Shown: positions 19,508 to 28,268, counted from the first letter of the stretch. The stretch: DNA of 64,000 nucleotides from Rhodopseudomonas boonkerdii (GCF_021184025.1 NZ_CP036537.1:5084001-5148000), one strand, 5' to 3'. Numbers and translations: made by a program. Notes: generated by a model from the sequence alone, not told the origin.

Positions 19508-20886
19508 CAGGCCGCCTCCATCTCATGCATGGCCGAAGCAGGCGCATGGATACGGATACGGGCGGACTCGCCGGCGACCGTCCATGGCCGCCTTGCGCGG
19601 CCGATGGCTTCCGCCACAGCCAGTCCCGCCTGCAATCCATCCTCGTGAAAGCCAGCGCCGAAATAGGCCCCGCAGAACCACGTGTCGCGCCTGCCTTGGA
19701 GCGACCAAAGCTCGTTCTGCGCTTCCATCGCCTCGGCATCAAACCGGGGATGCCTGTAGCGCAAGCGCCTAAGGGTCACATCGGGCGCGATCTCCCGATG
19801 GGGATTGAGCGTCACGAACAGTGGCCGTTCGCTCTCGATGTTCTGGAGGCGGTTCATCCAATAGGTCACGGCGAGCCTGCGGCGGTCATCGTCGTTTACG
19901 GTCATGTAGTTCCAACTGGACCAGACCCGGCGGCGACGCGGCATCAGCCGGGAATCCGAATGCAGGACGGCATCGTTGTCGATATAGCCAAAGGCACCGA
20001 GCAGGCGCCGTTCCTCGTCATCGGGCTCGGCAAGGATTTCGAGCGCCTGATCCGCGTGGGTTGCGATTACAACCCGATCAAAAACGCGGCGATGACCGTC
20101 AGGCCCGATGATCTCGACGCCATTCCCGGTGCGAACGATCGTCTTGACGGGGTGATTGGTAATCACTTCGGGTATGGCATCGGCTAGCACCCGCACATAG
20201 GATCGACTCCCACCGGTCACGGTTCGCCAGATTGGGCGTCCGGAGAGTTTCAGGAGGCCGTGTGTCTCGCAGAATCGGATGAATGAAGCCGCCGGATAGG
20301 CCCCGATCTGAGCGGCAGGCGTGGACCAGATGGCGGCCGCCATCGGATAAAGGTGATCGTTTCGGAATCCTTCGCCATAGCCGGCCGCGTCCAGATATTC
20401 ATCGAGCGTCATCAAGCCCAAAGCCGCAGCGTTGCGCGGCGCCTCGCGATAGAAGCGCACAAGATCGCGCAGCATCCTCCAGAAGCGCGGGCTGATCGCG
20501 TTTCGGCCTTGCGCGAAGAGACCGAGCAGGCCAGTCCCTGAATATTCGAGCCTGCCGTCGTCGAGCGAAACGGCAAACGACATGTCGGACCGTTCGGTGG
20601 CAACGCCGATATGATCAAAAAGCGCGGTCAGGTTTGGGTAGGTGGCTTCATTGAAGACGATGAAACCGGTATCGACCGCGAGCCCCGCTGCATCGACGGT
20701 ATGGCTGTGACCGCCGAGTCGGCCTTCGGCCTCATAAAGGACGACGCGATGTCTTTTTGATAGAAGCCAGGCAGCTGACAGGCCGGAGATGCCGCTTCCG
20801 ACAACGGCGATGTCGAGCCTTGCGCCAGCGTCCGTCTCGCCATCAGGGCCGCTCATTCCACGCGTGACCGGTATCTTTTCCGTCAA
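19507..20886 (-). CDS. FAD-dependent oxidoreductase (COG2907 type), possible fatty-acyl desaturase
   Basis: About 459 residues. The FAD-binding Rossmann motif VVGSGISGLSAAWLL is close to the N-terminus, and EAEGRLGGHSHTV follows, as in amine-oxidase-like flavoproteins. The C-terminal FAD motif is near FCGAYFGAGFHEDGLQAG. The start is placed at TTG (20886), seven bases after a strong GGAGGG (complement of 20894-20899); the ATG at 20856 is the alternative. Homologues in RpoE/ChrR-controlled operons have been linked to methylated/furan fatty acid formation. That function here is inference. A sigma-type promoter (20944-20970) lies just upstream. Confidence 0.85.
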   Translation of the reverse strand: MTEKIPVTRGMSGPDGETDAGARLDIAVVGSGISGLSAAWLLSKRHRVVLYEAEGRLGGHSHTVDAAGLAVDTGFIVFNEATYPNLTALFDHIGVATERSDMSFAVSLDDGRLEYSGTGLLGLFAQGRNAISPRFWRMLRDLVRFYREAPRNAAALGLMTLDEYLDAAGYGEGFRNDHLYPMAAAIWSTPAAQIGAYPAASFIRFCETHGLLKLSGRPIWRTVTGGSRSYVRVLADAIPEVITNHPVKTIVRTGNGVEIIGPDGHRRVFDRVVIATHADQALEILAEPDDEERRLLGAFGYIDNDAVLHSDSRLMPRRRRVWSSWNYMTVNDDDRRRLAVTYWMNRLQNIESERPLFVTLNPHREIAPDVTLRRLRYRHPRFDAEAMEAQNELWSLQGRRDTWFCGAYFGAGFHEDGLQAGLAVAEAIGRARRPWTVAGESARIRIHAPASAMHEMEAA

Positions 20887-20943
20887 AGGATTTCCCTCCG
20901 CGCGCCAAAAGGAATTCCTTTCGTGCGCCAAACTGCTGATATT

Positions 20944-20970
20944 TACGCAATCCAGCGCCCAATAGATCAC
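20944..20970 (-). promoter_or_regulatory. ECF-type promoter for the oxidoreductase-DUF1365 unit
   Basis: On the minus strand, TGATCT (complement of 20965-20970), a 17-base spacer, then CGTA (complement of 20944-20947). This is the TGATC...CGTA pattern I recall for RpoE-ChrR group targets. It points at the FAD oxidoreductase and is back to back with the sigma-factor promoter. Confidence 0.6.
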
Positions 20971-20984
20971 TCGATGCAGTGATC
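20965..20984. promoter_or_regulatory. perfect inverted repeat joining two divergent promoters
   Basis: GATCACT-CGATGC-AGTGATC: seven-base arms around six bases. Each arm contains the TGATC of one of the two divergent -35 elements, so the palindrome is explained at least partly by two opposed sigma sites. It might also be an operator. Confidence 0.5.
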
Positions 20985-21005
20985 CGCTTGCGGCGGCCAA
21001 GCGTA
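20980..21005 (+). promoter_or_regulatory. ECF-type promoter for the sigma/anti-sigma operon
   Basis: TGATCC (20980-20985), 16-base spacer, CGTA (21002-21005). Its spacing and sequence match the sites at 20944-20970 and 25245-25270. It predicts that the sigma factor activates its own operon. Transcription would begin around 21010-21015, at or just before the ATG at 21016. Confidence 0.65.
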
Positions 21006-21015
21006 TGAAGGGCAA

Positions 21016-21669
21016 ATGAATGCTGAATATCGACATCTTGAAAGCGGACGCAGGCAGCAATCCCACCGGCCAGCTAGGCTCTTTCTTTTGAAAAAGGACT
21101 GGCAAAAGGAGGCGCTGCCTTGTCCCGAGGACCTGATTCGCCTGGTGGATGCCGTTGCGCGGACCCAGGACCGGAGTGCGTTCGCCCGGCTCTTCGCCCA
21201 TTTCGCGCCGCGTGTGAAAAGTTTTCTTGTTCGGTCCGGCCTTGCCGATGGTGTCGCCGAGGAGGTGACTCAAGAGGTGATGGTCGCGGTGTGGCGCAAG
21301 GCGTCCGGTTTCGATCCCGGCCGCGCTGGCGTTGCGACATGGGTGTTTACTATTGCCCGTAACCGGCGGATAGACCGTCTACGCCGCACGCGCGCCCGCG
21401 AGGCGGATCACGTCGTGGACCCAAGCGACGAACCCGACATGCCGCCGTCAGGCGAGGCCATCGCGCTTACGGCGGAACGTGAGGAAGAGGTTCGGAAGGC
21501 GTTGAAAGTCCTTCCGGACGAACAGGCGACCGTCGTGAGGCTTTCATTCTTTGCCGAGAAGCCGCATCCTGAGATCGCTCGCGAACTCGGTATTCCACTT
21601 GGCACCGTGAAATCTCGTCTACGGCTTGCACTGAGCCGGCTGCGCACCTTGCTGGATGGCGATAGATGA
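21016..21669 (+). CDS. ECF sigma factor, RpoE (ChrR-partnered, ECF11-like)
   Basis: 217 residues from this ATG. Region 2 contains FARLFAHFAPRVKSFLVR and QEVMVAVWRKASGFDP; the -10-recognition helix includes TWVFTIARNRRIDRLRR. Region 4 has LSFFAEKPHPEIARELGIPLGTVKSRLRLALSRLR. The first 24 residues are not conserved-looking. Because the likely promoter ends only ten bases before the ATG, translation may be leaderless or start at the in-frame TTG 21088. The overlap with a ChrR-type anti-sigma gene assigns it to the group that responds to singlet oxygen and related stress. Confidence 0.93.
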   Translation: MNAEYRHLESGRRQQSHRPARLFLLKKDWQKEALPCPEDLIRLVDAVARTQDRSAFARLFAHFAPRVKSFLVRSGLADGVAEEVTQEVMVAVWRKASGFDPGRAGVATWVFTIARNRRIDRLRRTRAREADHVVDPSDEPDMPPSGEAIALTAEREEEVRKALKVLPDEQATVVRLSFFAEKPHPEIARELGIPLGTVKSRLRLALSRLRTLLDGDR

Positions 21670-22322
21670 CGATCAGCCATCACCCTAGCGACGAAACGCT
21701 TCTGCGCCTTGCCGCCGGCACGTTGGGCGCGGGACCCGCGCTGGTCGTATCCGTCCATCTCGAAGGATGTTCCGTTTGTCGTGATCGTCTCGCTCGATTC
21801 GAGGCCGTCGGGGGCGCGATCCTGAACGGGATGGCGCCGGCACCGCTTGCGCCTGACCTGTTCGCACGCACCCTGAAACGGCTTGAGGCTGACCGCCCCT
21901 CCCGTTCGAATCGAAGGGAAGCGCTCAGGAGAAGGCCGCCGGTGCTGGGGATCGAACTTCCCCGGGCGATACAAGGCTGTGAAATCGGTCCGTGGAGATG
22001 GCTCGGGCCGGGCTTCAGGTGGAGCAAGGTCAAGATTCCCGGCAGCCCGGGCGCCAAGGTCATGCTGCTCAAGGGCAAGGCAGGACTTCGCCTACCCGCC
22101 CATGGGCATAGCGGTACGGAGTTCACCCAGATCCTGACCGGATCGCTGTCGGATGCGCGGGGGCGATATGTTCCGGGCGATCTCGACGAGGCCGGCGATG
22201 ACGTCGACCACAGGCCCGTCGTGGGACAGGAAGCGGAATGCGTGTGTCTCGCGGCGCTAGAAGGCGATACGCGCCTCCATGGCATCCTAGGACGTCTCCT
22301 GCGTCCGGTCGTAGGATTTTGA
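21666..22322 (+). CDS. chrR: ChrR-type zinc anti-sigma factor with cupin domain
   Basis: 218 residues. The N-terminal zinc anti-sigma domain has His6, His31, Cys35 and Cys38, the same numbering as the zinc ligands reported for Rhodobacter sphaeroides ChrR. The C-terminal cupin keeps His146, His148, Glu152 and His182, with the spacing of the second zinc site in that protein. The anti-sigma domain holds the sigma factor inactive; the cupin is needed to respond to singlet oxygen. It overlaps the sigma gene by four bases. All metal ligands are present, so it should be functional. Confidence 0.94.
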   Translation: MTISHHPSDETLLRLAAGTLGAGPALVVSVHLEGCSVCRDRLARFEAVGGAILNGMAPAPLAPDLFARTLKRLEADRPSRSNRREALRRRPPVLGIELPRAIQGCEIGPWRWLGPGFRWSKVKIPGSPGAKVMLLKGKAGLRLPAHGHSGTEFTQILTGSLSDARGRYVPGDLDEAGDDVDHRPVVGQEAECVCLAALEGDTRLHGILGRLLRPVVGF

Positions 22323-22390
22323 GCCTGATCGTGAAGAAGTAGGCGTAGCCGACAATGGTCGGCGCAACGTATGAAGATGAGTGCGTAGTG

Positions 22391-23218
22391 ATGATCGGCG
22401 CAATCGTTATTCTCGCGGCATGCCTTTCGGCGACGATGGCCGTTGCCTGGAGGGTTGCTATTCGGACCGGCCGATCGGGCTGGATCGACGCGATTTGGTC
22501 TTTCGCGACCGGCGTGTTCGGCGCGGCCGGGGCCCTCCTTGTCCTCGACTGGCGCGAGATCTCAGCGCGGCAGGCGCTCGTGGCGCTGCTGGCACTGTCA
22601 TGGTCGCTGCGCCTCGGCATCCACATCTCAGCGCGCACCGCGCGCGGCGGCGAGGATCCTCGCTATCAGCAATTGCGCCGACAGTGGGGAAGCGCCTTCG
22701 AATCCCGCTTGTTCTGGTTCCTGCAAATCCAGGCCTTGGCCGCCGCGGTACTCGTCCTCTCAATCATGATAGCCGCCCACAATCCCGCGCCCGGCCTCGG
22801 GGCGTTCGACTGGCTCGGAATTACCATCCTGATCGTGGCGGTCGCCGGAGAAACGATCGCCGATCGGCAGCTGTCTGCCTTTCGCACCGATCGCGGTAAC
22901 GGCGGCAAGGTTTGCGACATCGGGCTTTGGAGTGTGTCCCGCCACCCGAACTATTTCTTCGAATGGCTCGGCTGGCTCGCTTATGCCGTTATCGCCATCG
23001 ATCCGGCGGGTTCATATCGGTGGGGCGCGCTGGCCTTCGCCGGGCCGTTGCTGATGTACTGGCTGCTGGCCCATGTCTCCGGTATTCCGCCGCTTGAGGC
23101 GCATATGCTGCGCTCGCGCGGCGCGGCGTTCCGGGACTATCAGCGGCGGGTCAGCGCATTCTGGCCGCGTCCGTGGGCCGCCGCCGTCGCATCCACCGAT
23201 GTTGAGGAGTCCCGATGA
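22391..23218 (+). CDS. DUF1295 membrane protein (steroid 5-alpha-reductase-like)
   Basis: 275 residues with six or seven hydrophobic helices. The C-terminal signature includes DIGLWSVSRHPNYFFEWLGWLAY and RGAAFRDYQRRVSAFWP, typical of DUF1295 and the ICMT/steroid-reductase superfamily. These proteins reduce or methylate lipophilic substrates in the membrane, and here the substrate is probably an acyl chain. The ATG at 22391 starts directly at a membrane helix; an upstream in-frame ATG at 22355 is possible. Its stop overlaps the methyltransferase start (ATGA). Confidence 0.87.
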   Translation: MIGAIVILAACLSATMAVAWRVAIRTGRSGWIDAIWSFATGVFGAAGALLVLDWREISARQALVALLALSWSLRLGIHISARTARGGEDPRYQQLRRQWGSAFESRLFWFLQIQALAAAVLVLSIMIAAHNPAPGLGAFDWLGITILIVAVAGETIADRQLSAFRTDRGNGGKVCDIGLWSVSRHPNYFFEWLGWLAYAVIAIDPAGSYRWGALAFAGPLLMYWLLAHVSGIPPLEAHMLRSRGAAFRDYQRRVSAFWPRPWAAAVASTDVEESR

Positions 23219-24240
23219 GCCTGATGTCCTCGGCAATCCGCGCTGTGGAACGCATTCCGCTCCCCGACCCAGTGACTCGGGCGGGCATTGGGTTGCTGGT
23301 CCAGCGCACGAGAAGAACACTTGCCGGTGCCTCCGAAAACGAGGAAGGCGATTTCGCGCAGGCGATGGCCGCGCGTCCGATCGCCGAACATGCCGATGCC
23401 GCCAATGCGCAGCATTATGAACTGCCTCTCGAGTTCTTCGCCCTGACGCTTGGTCCGCGGCGCAAATATTCCTGCTGCCTCTATCCAACCGGAGGGGAGA
23501 CCATCGAAGAGGCCGAGCGTCTGGCGTTGGAGGAGACGATTGCGCATGCCGGCCTTGCCGATGGCCAATCCATCCTGGAGCTAGGCTGCGGCTGGGGCTC
23601 CTTGACATTGTTCATGGCGGAGCGATTTCCCAGCGCCACCATCACCGCCGTCTCGAATTCAAAGCCGCAGCGGCTTTATATCGAGGCAGAGGCGGCCGTC
23701 CGCGGCCTCGGCAATGTTCGTGTCGTCACCGCCGACATGAACACCTTCAATCCCGACGGCACATACGACAGGATTGTCTCGGTCGAGATGTTCGAGCACA
23801 TGTCGAACTGGCGCACTCTGCTGGAACGGATCAGGACATGGCTCACACCGCGAGGGCGGCTGTTCGTACATGTCTTCAGCCACCGGCGCAGCCCCTATCG
23901 GTTCGACCACGGAAACGACGCGGACTGGATTGCGCGGCATTTCTTCACCGGCGGCATTATGCCGAGCCATGGCCTGATTCGGCGTTTTCCTGACTACTTC
24001 GTCGTTGAACACGACTGGCGGTGGAACGGTCTTCACTATCAGAAGACGGCCATAGATTGGCTCGCGCGTTTCGACCAGAATCGCGAGCGGATCGATCGCA
24101 TATTCGACGACGTTTACGGGGCCGATGCGGCGCTCTGGCGGCGGCGATGGCGTCTCTTTTACCAGGCGACCGCGGGACTATTCGGGTATTACGGCGGCGA
24201 GGAATGGGGTGTGAGCCACTATCTCCTCCGCCCGACATGA
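23215..24240 (+). CDS. cyclopropane-fatty-acid-synthase-like SAM methyltransferase
   Basis: 341 residues. HYELPLEFFALTLGPRRKYSCCLYP is the CFA-synthase substrate-side motif; the SAM motif ILELGCGWGSL is at 120-130; VSVEMFEHMSNW follows and carries an active-site glutamate. It is shorter at the N-terminus than classical Cfa. Enzymes of this subgroup methylate unsaturated phospholipid acyl chains, and in RpoE/ChrR regulons one such enzyme starts furan fatty acid synthesis. Gene order and overlap with DUF1295 make a lipid-tailoring role likely. The exact product is inference. Confidence 0.88.
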   Translation: MSLMSSAIRAVERIPLPDPVTRAGIGLLVQRTRRTLAGASENEEGDFAQAMAARPIAEHADAANAQHYELPLEFFALTLGPRRKYSCCLYPTGGETIEEAERLALEETIAHAGLADGQSILELGCGWGSLTLFMAERFPSATITAVSNSKPQRLYIEAEAAVRGLGNVRVVTADMNTFNPDGTYDRIVSVEMFEHMSNWRTLLERIRTWLTPRGRLFVHVFSHRRSPYRFDHGNDADWIARHFFTGGIMPSHGLIRRFPDYFVVEHDWRWNGLHYQKTAIDWLARFDQNRERIDRIFDDVYGADAALWRRRWRLFYQATAGLFGYYGGEEWGVSHYLLRPT

Positions 24241-24797
24241 ACGCGCGATCTCCGTGACCCGGTTCAAAAAATCCAGGAACGAGTCGCGGCTTATGCTGCT
24301 CATGATGATCCGATGGCGGCCCGCAACCTGATCGCGCTTGTCGTTGCTTCCAAGCAGCCGTTCTATCCGCTCTATGTCTATTGAGCTGTCAGCGAACACA
24401 TCTGGCCGACTTTTCTTACCTTTCTATCGACGCAGTTTTCCTGGCGGTGCCCGCGCTATCGACGCGCTCGACGTGGGTCGGCCGTGTGCTCCTCCTCTTG
24501 CCGGGATCACCAATACAGTCCTGAGTGGAAAGGCATCGGGCGTCGACGTTTTTCTCATCGCCTGCGCGCTGATCGCCTCGACCTTCTTTCGGCCGCCGGA
24601 AAAACTCATTGCCTTACCCCCTGATTGGACTGGCGACATCGACCTACCTCGCACCGCACGGCCCATGCGGTGCTACGTTGCAGTCCTGCTCATCTTCCGA
24701 ACACAGCGCCTTCTTCAGATTGAACGCCCTCAGCGCCGAAACGCTCACCGTGTTCATCGGGCTCGTGGTCTCGGAAATGTTAAGCCGACGCGCCTAG
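24241..24797 (+). pseudogene. decayed membrane-protein gene with several frameshifts
   Basis: Reading across frames gives one continuous hydrophobic protein of about 180 residues: LIALVVASKQPFYPLYVY, a TGA in place of an expected tryptophan, SEHIWPTFLTFLS, a frame change, FLAVPALSTRSTWVGRVLLLL, another change, NTVLSGKASGVDVFLIACAL, another, then FRLNALSAETLTVFIGLVV and a stop at 24795-24797. At least three frame changes and one nonsense codon are needed. I do not recognise the family. Its length and membrane character suggest another lipid-island gene that has been lost. Confidence 0.6.
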
Positions 24798-24798
24798 G

Positions 24799-25209
24799 TC
24801 AACTTGAGGACGTGACAGCGCGAGTAATCAGAAAACCAACGGTCGCCGCGCACGCCGTGATGAATGTGCCCCAGCACAGGTCGGCAACCGTGACGGCGAC
24901 CGGCCAGTTCCGCAACGTCGCCTGATTGGTGAGGTCGTAGGTCGCATACGCGAAAAGACCGAGAAACGCCCCATGAGTGGCGGCGGTGGTCCAGCGCCCG
25001 CTGGCCATCGCAGGGGCGACGGCGAAGACAACGATGCCCGCGATGTAGATCAGATAGAAGAGAGCTGCCGGCAAGAGCCGGAAGTTGTCCAGCAACATCT
25101 CACCCATCAAGGGCCGGTAAAGCCGTTGCGCCGCCAATGTCAGCCAGATCGCGTCAATGGCGAGAAACACCAGGCCGGTCGCGACATAAGCGATGCTATA
25201 GGTTTTCAA
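24799..25209 (-). CDS. DUF2177 membrane protein
   Basis: 136 residues, four membrane helices, with the DUF2177 hallmarks FLAIDAIWLTLAAQRLYRP near the N-terminus and FAYATYDLTNQATLRNWP in the third quarter. The start is set at TTG 25209, eight bases after CCTCC read on the other strand as GGAGG (25218-25222); the frame is open further upstream without a better start. A TGATCC-N16-CGTA promoter lies 35-60 bases upstream, tying it to the same sigma factor as the rest of island A. The function is unknown. Confidence 0.85.
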   Translation of the reverse strand: MKTYSIAYVATGLVFLAIDAIWLTLAAQRLYRPLMGEMLLDNFRLLPAALFYLIYIAGIVVFAVAPAMASGRWTTAATHGAFLGLFAYATYDLTNQATLRNWPVAVTVADLCWGTFITACAATVGFLITRAVTSSS

Positions 25210-25244
25210 AAGGGCTTCCTCCCCGGGTCGATACACCAAGATAT

Positions 25245-25270
25245 TACGCGCCAGCGCGAAGGCCGGATCA
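25245..25270 (-). promoter_or_regulatory. ECF-type promoter for the DUF2177 gene
   Basis: On the minus strand TGATCC (complement of 25265-25270), 16-base spacer, CGTA (complement of 25245-25248). Identical in both elements and spacing to the promoter of the sigma operon at 20980-21005. Confidence 0.65.
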
Positions 25271-25385
25271 CTCCATCAAAGATGCGGCAACTCCGGCATC
25301 CGGAGCGAAACACATAGTGCATGATCGAGCGCGACCTACTGCTGTGGCGCAGCCGCACTATGCCGCGATCGATCCAGCGCAACCA

Positions 25386-25961
25386 TCACGCTGTCGAAGC
25401 GGCATAACGAAAAGGCGCCGGCAGCGACCTGATGGCTCCGCCTCCATCCTGAGAGTCTGGCTCAAAGTGGTCTGGGGCGCTTTTCGACTGCTTTTGCTCG
25501 GGACATCCCGCGTTCAACTCAGGATCTCGCTTCTCCGTCCCTCATCCCGAGGAGCAGCTGCCGGGCGCATCTCGAAGGATGGCGGAAAGTACCGTGTGTC
25601 ACGATCTCATGGTTCGAGACACGCGCAAGAGCGCGCTCCGCACCCTGAGGGGCGGAGCAAAATCACTTTTAAGTTGCAATTACCCACCCCCGCGGCATGC
25701 TGCAATACGATCAGCGAGTTCGCATGCCACCGTCTCCGAACGATCGCCTGCACGGCCCCTCCGAAACGCCGCATTATCACGGCCATCGCGAGCGCCTGCG
25801 TGACCGCTTCCGCGCCGTCGGCGCCGAGGCGCTGAGCGACTACGAACTGATGGAGCTGGTGCTGTTTCGCGCGCTGCCGCGACGGGACGTGAAACCGCTG
25901 GCGAAGTCGCTCATCCAAGCCTTCGGTTCGTTCGCGGAAACCGTCCACGCCCCCGACGCGC
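25386..25961 (+). repeat. right copy of the ~580-base direct duplication
   Basis: Matches 18093-18672. It begins with the last 15 codons of map (to the TGA at 25430-25432, without the rest of the gene), continues through the spacer with its palindromic repeat, and enters radC. Unlike the left copy it runs on into a complete radC, so it marks the right end of island A. Confidence 0.93.
25539..25656. repeat. palindromic repeat, CTCATC-GAGGAGC family, copy 2
   Basis: Copy of the element at 18248-18364, carried inside the large duplication, with a few substitutions. Confidence 0.85.
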
Positions 25962-26437
25962 GGCTGCGTGAAATCGGCGGGCTCGGCGAAGCGGCCATCA
26001 CCGAGATCAAGCTGATCGCCGCCGCTGCCCATCGCGTGGCCAAGGGGCAGCTCAGGCAGCGCACCGTGCTGTCGTCATGGGGCACCGTAATCGACTATTG
26101 CCGCACGGCCATGGCCTTTGCCGACAAGGAGCAGTTCCGCATCCTCTTTCTCGACAAGCGCAACCAGTTGATCGCCGACGAAGTCCAGCAGGTCGGCACT
26201 GTCGATCACACGCCCGTCTATCCGCGCGAGGTTGTTAAAAGGGCGCTGGAATTGTCCGCCACGGCCATCATCATGGTCCACAACCACCCCTCCGGCGATC
26301 CAACGCCCTCGCAGGCGGATATCCAGATGACCAGGGCCGTGATCGACGTGAGCAGGCCGCTCGGCATCGCCGTGCATGACCACATCATTGTCGGCCGCAA
26401 CGGGCATGCCAGCCTCAAGGCACTGAAGCTGATGTGA
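25724..26437 (+). CDS. radC: RadC family protein, intact copy
   Basis: 237 residues. The N-terminal part ([27 protein letters not shown]) is helix-hairpin-helix-like. The C-terminal JAB/MPN+ domain has [20 protein letters not shown] and the metal motif [16 protein letters not shown]. RadC was once thought to act in DNA repair; its enzymatic role is unsettled, and JAB-domain relatives are frequent on mobile DNA. The ATG at 25724 matches the start of the truncated copy. It is the only complete one of three radC sequences in the window. Confidence 0.93.
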   Translation: MPPSPNDRLHGPSETPHYHGHRERLRDRFRAVGAEALSDYELMELVLFRALPRRDVKPLAKSLIQAFGSFAETVHAPDARLREIGGLGEAAITEIKLIAAAAHRVAKGQLRQRTVLSSWGTVIDYCRTAMAFADKEQFRILFLDKRNQLIADEVQQVGTVDHTPVYPREVVKRALELSATAIIMVHNHPSGDPTPSQADIQMTRAVIDVSRPLGIAVHDHIIVGRNGHASLKALKLM

Positions 26438-27059
26438 AATCTTGGTACGAGTTTCTTCCGCTCATGAACCCGGACTGGACATTGCCTTGTTGGGATTCGC
26501 CAAGAGATCATGAAATATCCGCACCGCCGCATTCCGCCTACACTGCTCGCGAGCAGCGCTCGTATGGCTGGTAATGCATCCATCGCATTGCCGTGTAATG
26601 GCAACGCACGACGCGATCGTCCCACGTGCCACAGATGAAGTTAGATGCTGCCTCCAGCTAAGTGGACGGTGCTGTTTTAATGCGCGTCCAACCTTCCATC
26701 TGCTCGGCGCTTGAATCCCAGGCGACGGCAGATCCGGAGACCGATAAATCTAATGCCCCGATCTTATCGCGCGTTGACGCTCGACTGCTTTACGGCGTGC
26801 CCAAACTGCCTGTGAACAAAGATCTCCATCGCGCTGTGTGCTGGCGGCAAGCCGAAACAGTTCCTTCAAATTCATTTCCGCAATAGTTGACGACCGTCAA
26901 GGCGCGCAAAAAAAACTTCCGTATGCTGTTTCGAACCAATGCTTCCCGAAGCTCGGAGATTCACACGGGAACAACCCGCAAAGAATGATTACTCGCCTAG
27001 AGCAAGCAAAAGCGGCAGTCATGCTGCAAAGCTACCGTTCAACGGAAAGGACTCAAACC
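26438..27059. other. gene-free stretch at the left of island B
   Basis: Over 600 bases with somewhat lower G+C and no convincing coding frame. Short open frames (for example 26662-26886) show no recognisable protein. It contains the Crp/Fnr-like palindrome at 26887-26900 and presumably the promoter for the dehydrogenase operon. Confidence 0.5.
26887..26900. promoter_or_regulatory. Crp/Fnr-type palindrome upstream of the formaldehyde dehydrogenase gene
   Basis: TTGAC-GACC-GTCAA is a perfect 5-4-5 inverted repeat with the geometry of Fnr/FixK boxes (consensus TTGAT-N4-ATCAA). It lies 160 bases before the fdhA start. A Crp/Fnr regulator is encoded at the other end of the same island. Confidence 0.5.
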
Positions 27060-28268
27060 ATGGCCGGCAATCGCGTTCTGACATTTCAGGGGCCCATGAA
27101 GCTCGAGGTCAAAACCATCGACTATCCCAAGCTTGAAGATCCACACGGCAGAAAGATCGAACACGGCGTGATCGTCAAGCTGGTGTCGACCAATATCTGC
27201 GGAAGCGACCAGCACATCTATCACGGTCGCTTTGAGGCCCCGAAAGGCATGGTCATGGGCCATGAGAATACCGGTGAAGTCGTCGAGGTCGGCCGCGACG
27301 TGGAAATCATCAAGAAAGGAGACCTGGTGTCGGTTCCCTTCAACGTTTCCTGCGGCCGCTGCCGCAATTGCAAGGAGCGCCATACTGATGTTTGTGAAAA
27401 TGCCTACGTCAACGACATCGTCGATTGCGGCGCCTATGGGTTCAATCTCGGCGGCTGGCAAGGCGGTCAGGCCGATTACATGCTGGTGCCCTATGCCGAC
27501 TGGAATTTGCTGAGATTTCCCGACAGAGACCAAGCGATGGCGAAGATCCTGGATCTCACTTTGCTCTCCGACATCTTGCCGACCGGATATCATGGCTGCA
27601 TTGAGGCCGGCGTTAGGACCGGCTCGACGGTCTACATCGCGGGTGCCGGGCCGGTCGGTCGCTGTGCCGCTGCAAGTGCCCGTCTTCTCGGAGCGTCGTG
27701 CATCATCGTAGCGGACAGGCACCGGCAACGGCTCGATCTCGTCAAGAAATGTGGCTACGAGACCGTCGACACCACCAGCGCCACGCCGGTTCCCGATCAG
27801 ATCGAGGCGATCCTCGGGAAGCGTGAAGTTGATGCGGGCGTCGATTGCGTCGGCCTGGAAGCTCACGGTTACGGCGAGGAAGACCGGGACGAGCACTCGG
27901 AAGCGATCATCAATGTCTTGTTCGACATCGTCCGCGCCGGCGGCGCGATGGGTATCCCGGGCATCTATACCAATTTGGATCCCGGCGCGCCGAAGACCGC
28001 TATGGCGAAGAAAGGTGAACTTCCGCTCGCCTTCAGCAAGGCCTGGATCAAGTCACCGAAACTGACCGGCGGGCAAGCGCCGGTGATGCACTACAATCGC
28101 GATCTCATGATGGCGATCCTGTGGGACCGCATGCCCTATCTGCGCGAAGTGGCAAACACCGAGATTATTTCGCTGGAAGACGCTCCGGCAGCCTACAAGA
28201 CCTTTAGCGACGGTTCGCCCAAGAAGTTCGTCATCGATCCGCACAACATGTTGAAAAAGGCTGCCTGA
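27060..28268 (+). CDS. fdhA: glutathione-independent formaldehyde dehydrogenase, zinc-type
   Basis: 402 residues of the medium-chain zinc dehydrogenase family. Catalytic zinc ligands are Cys47 (NICGSDQH) and His68 in GHE; the structural zinc cysteines are Cys98, Cys101, Cys104 and Cys112. All are offset by one from the Pseudomonas putida enzyme. The NAD motif is GAGPVGRCAA. The long insertion before the C-terminus (CVGLEAHGYGEEDRDEHSEA) is typical of this branch, which oxidises formaldehyde to formate without glutathione. GGAAAGGA precedes the ATG at 27060. First gene of a same-strand carbonyl-metabolism cluster. Confidence 0.92.
   Translation: MAGNRVLTFQGPMKLEVKTIDYPKLEDPHGRKIEHGVIVKLVSTNICGSDQHIYHGRFEAPKGMVMGHENTGEVVEVGRDVEIIKKGDLVSVPFNVSCGRCRNCKERHTDVCENAYVNDIVDCGAYGFNLGGWQGGQADYMLVPYADWNLLRFPDRDQAMAKILDLTLLSDILPTGYHGCIEAGVRTGSTVYIAGAGPVGRCAAASARLLGASCIIVADRHRQRLDLVKKCGYETVDTTSATPVPDQIEAILGKREVDAGVDCVGLEAHGYGEEDRDEHSEAIINVLFDIVRAGGAMGIPGIYTNLDPGAPKTAMAKKGELPLAFSKAWIKSPKLTGGQAPVMHYNRDLMMAILWDRMPYLREVANTEIISLEDAPAAYKTFSDGSPKKFVIDPHNMLKKAA

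Noticed and set aside
24338..24925. 195-codon frame through the decayed gene
   Set aside because: It joins pieces of different true frames; the membrane-protein segments only align when the frame is changed, so it is a pseudogene artefact.
26662..26886. 74-codon frame upstream of fdhA
   Set aside because: No Shine-Dalgarno sequence, no motif and atypical codon use.
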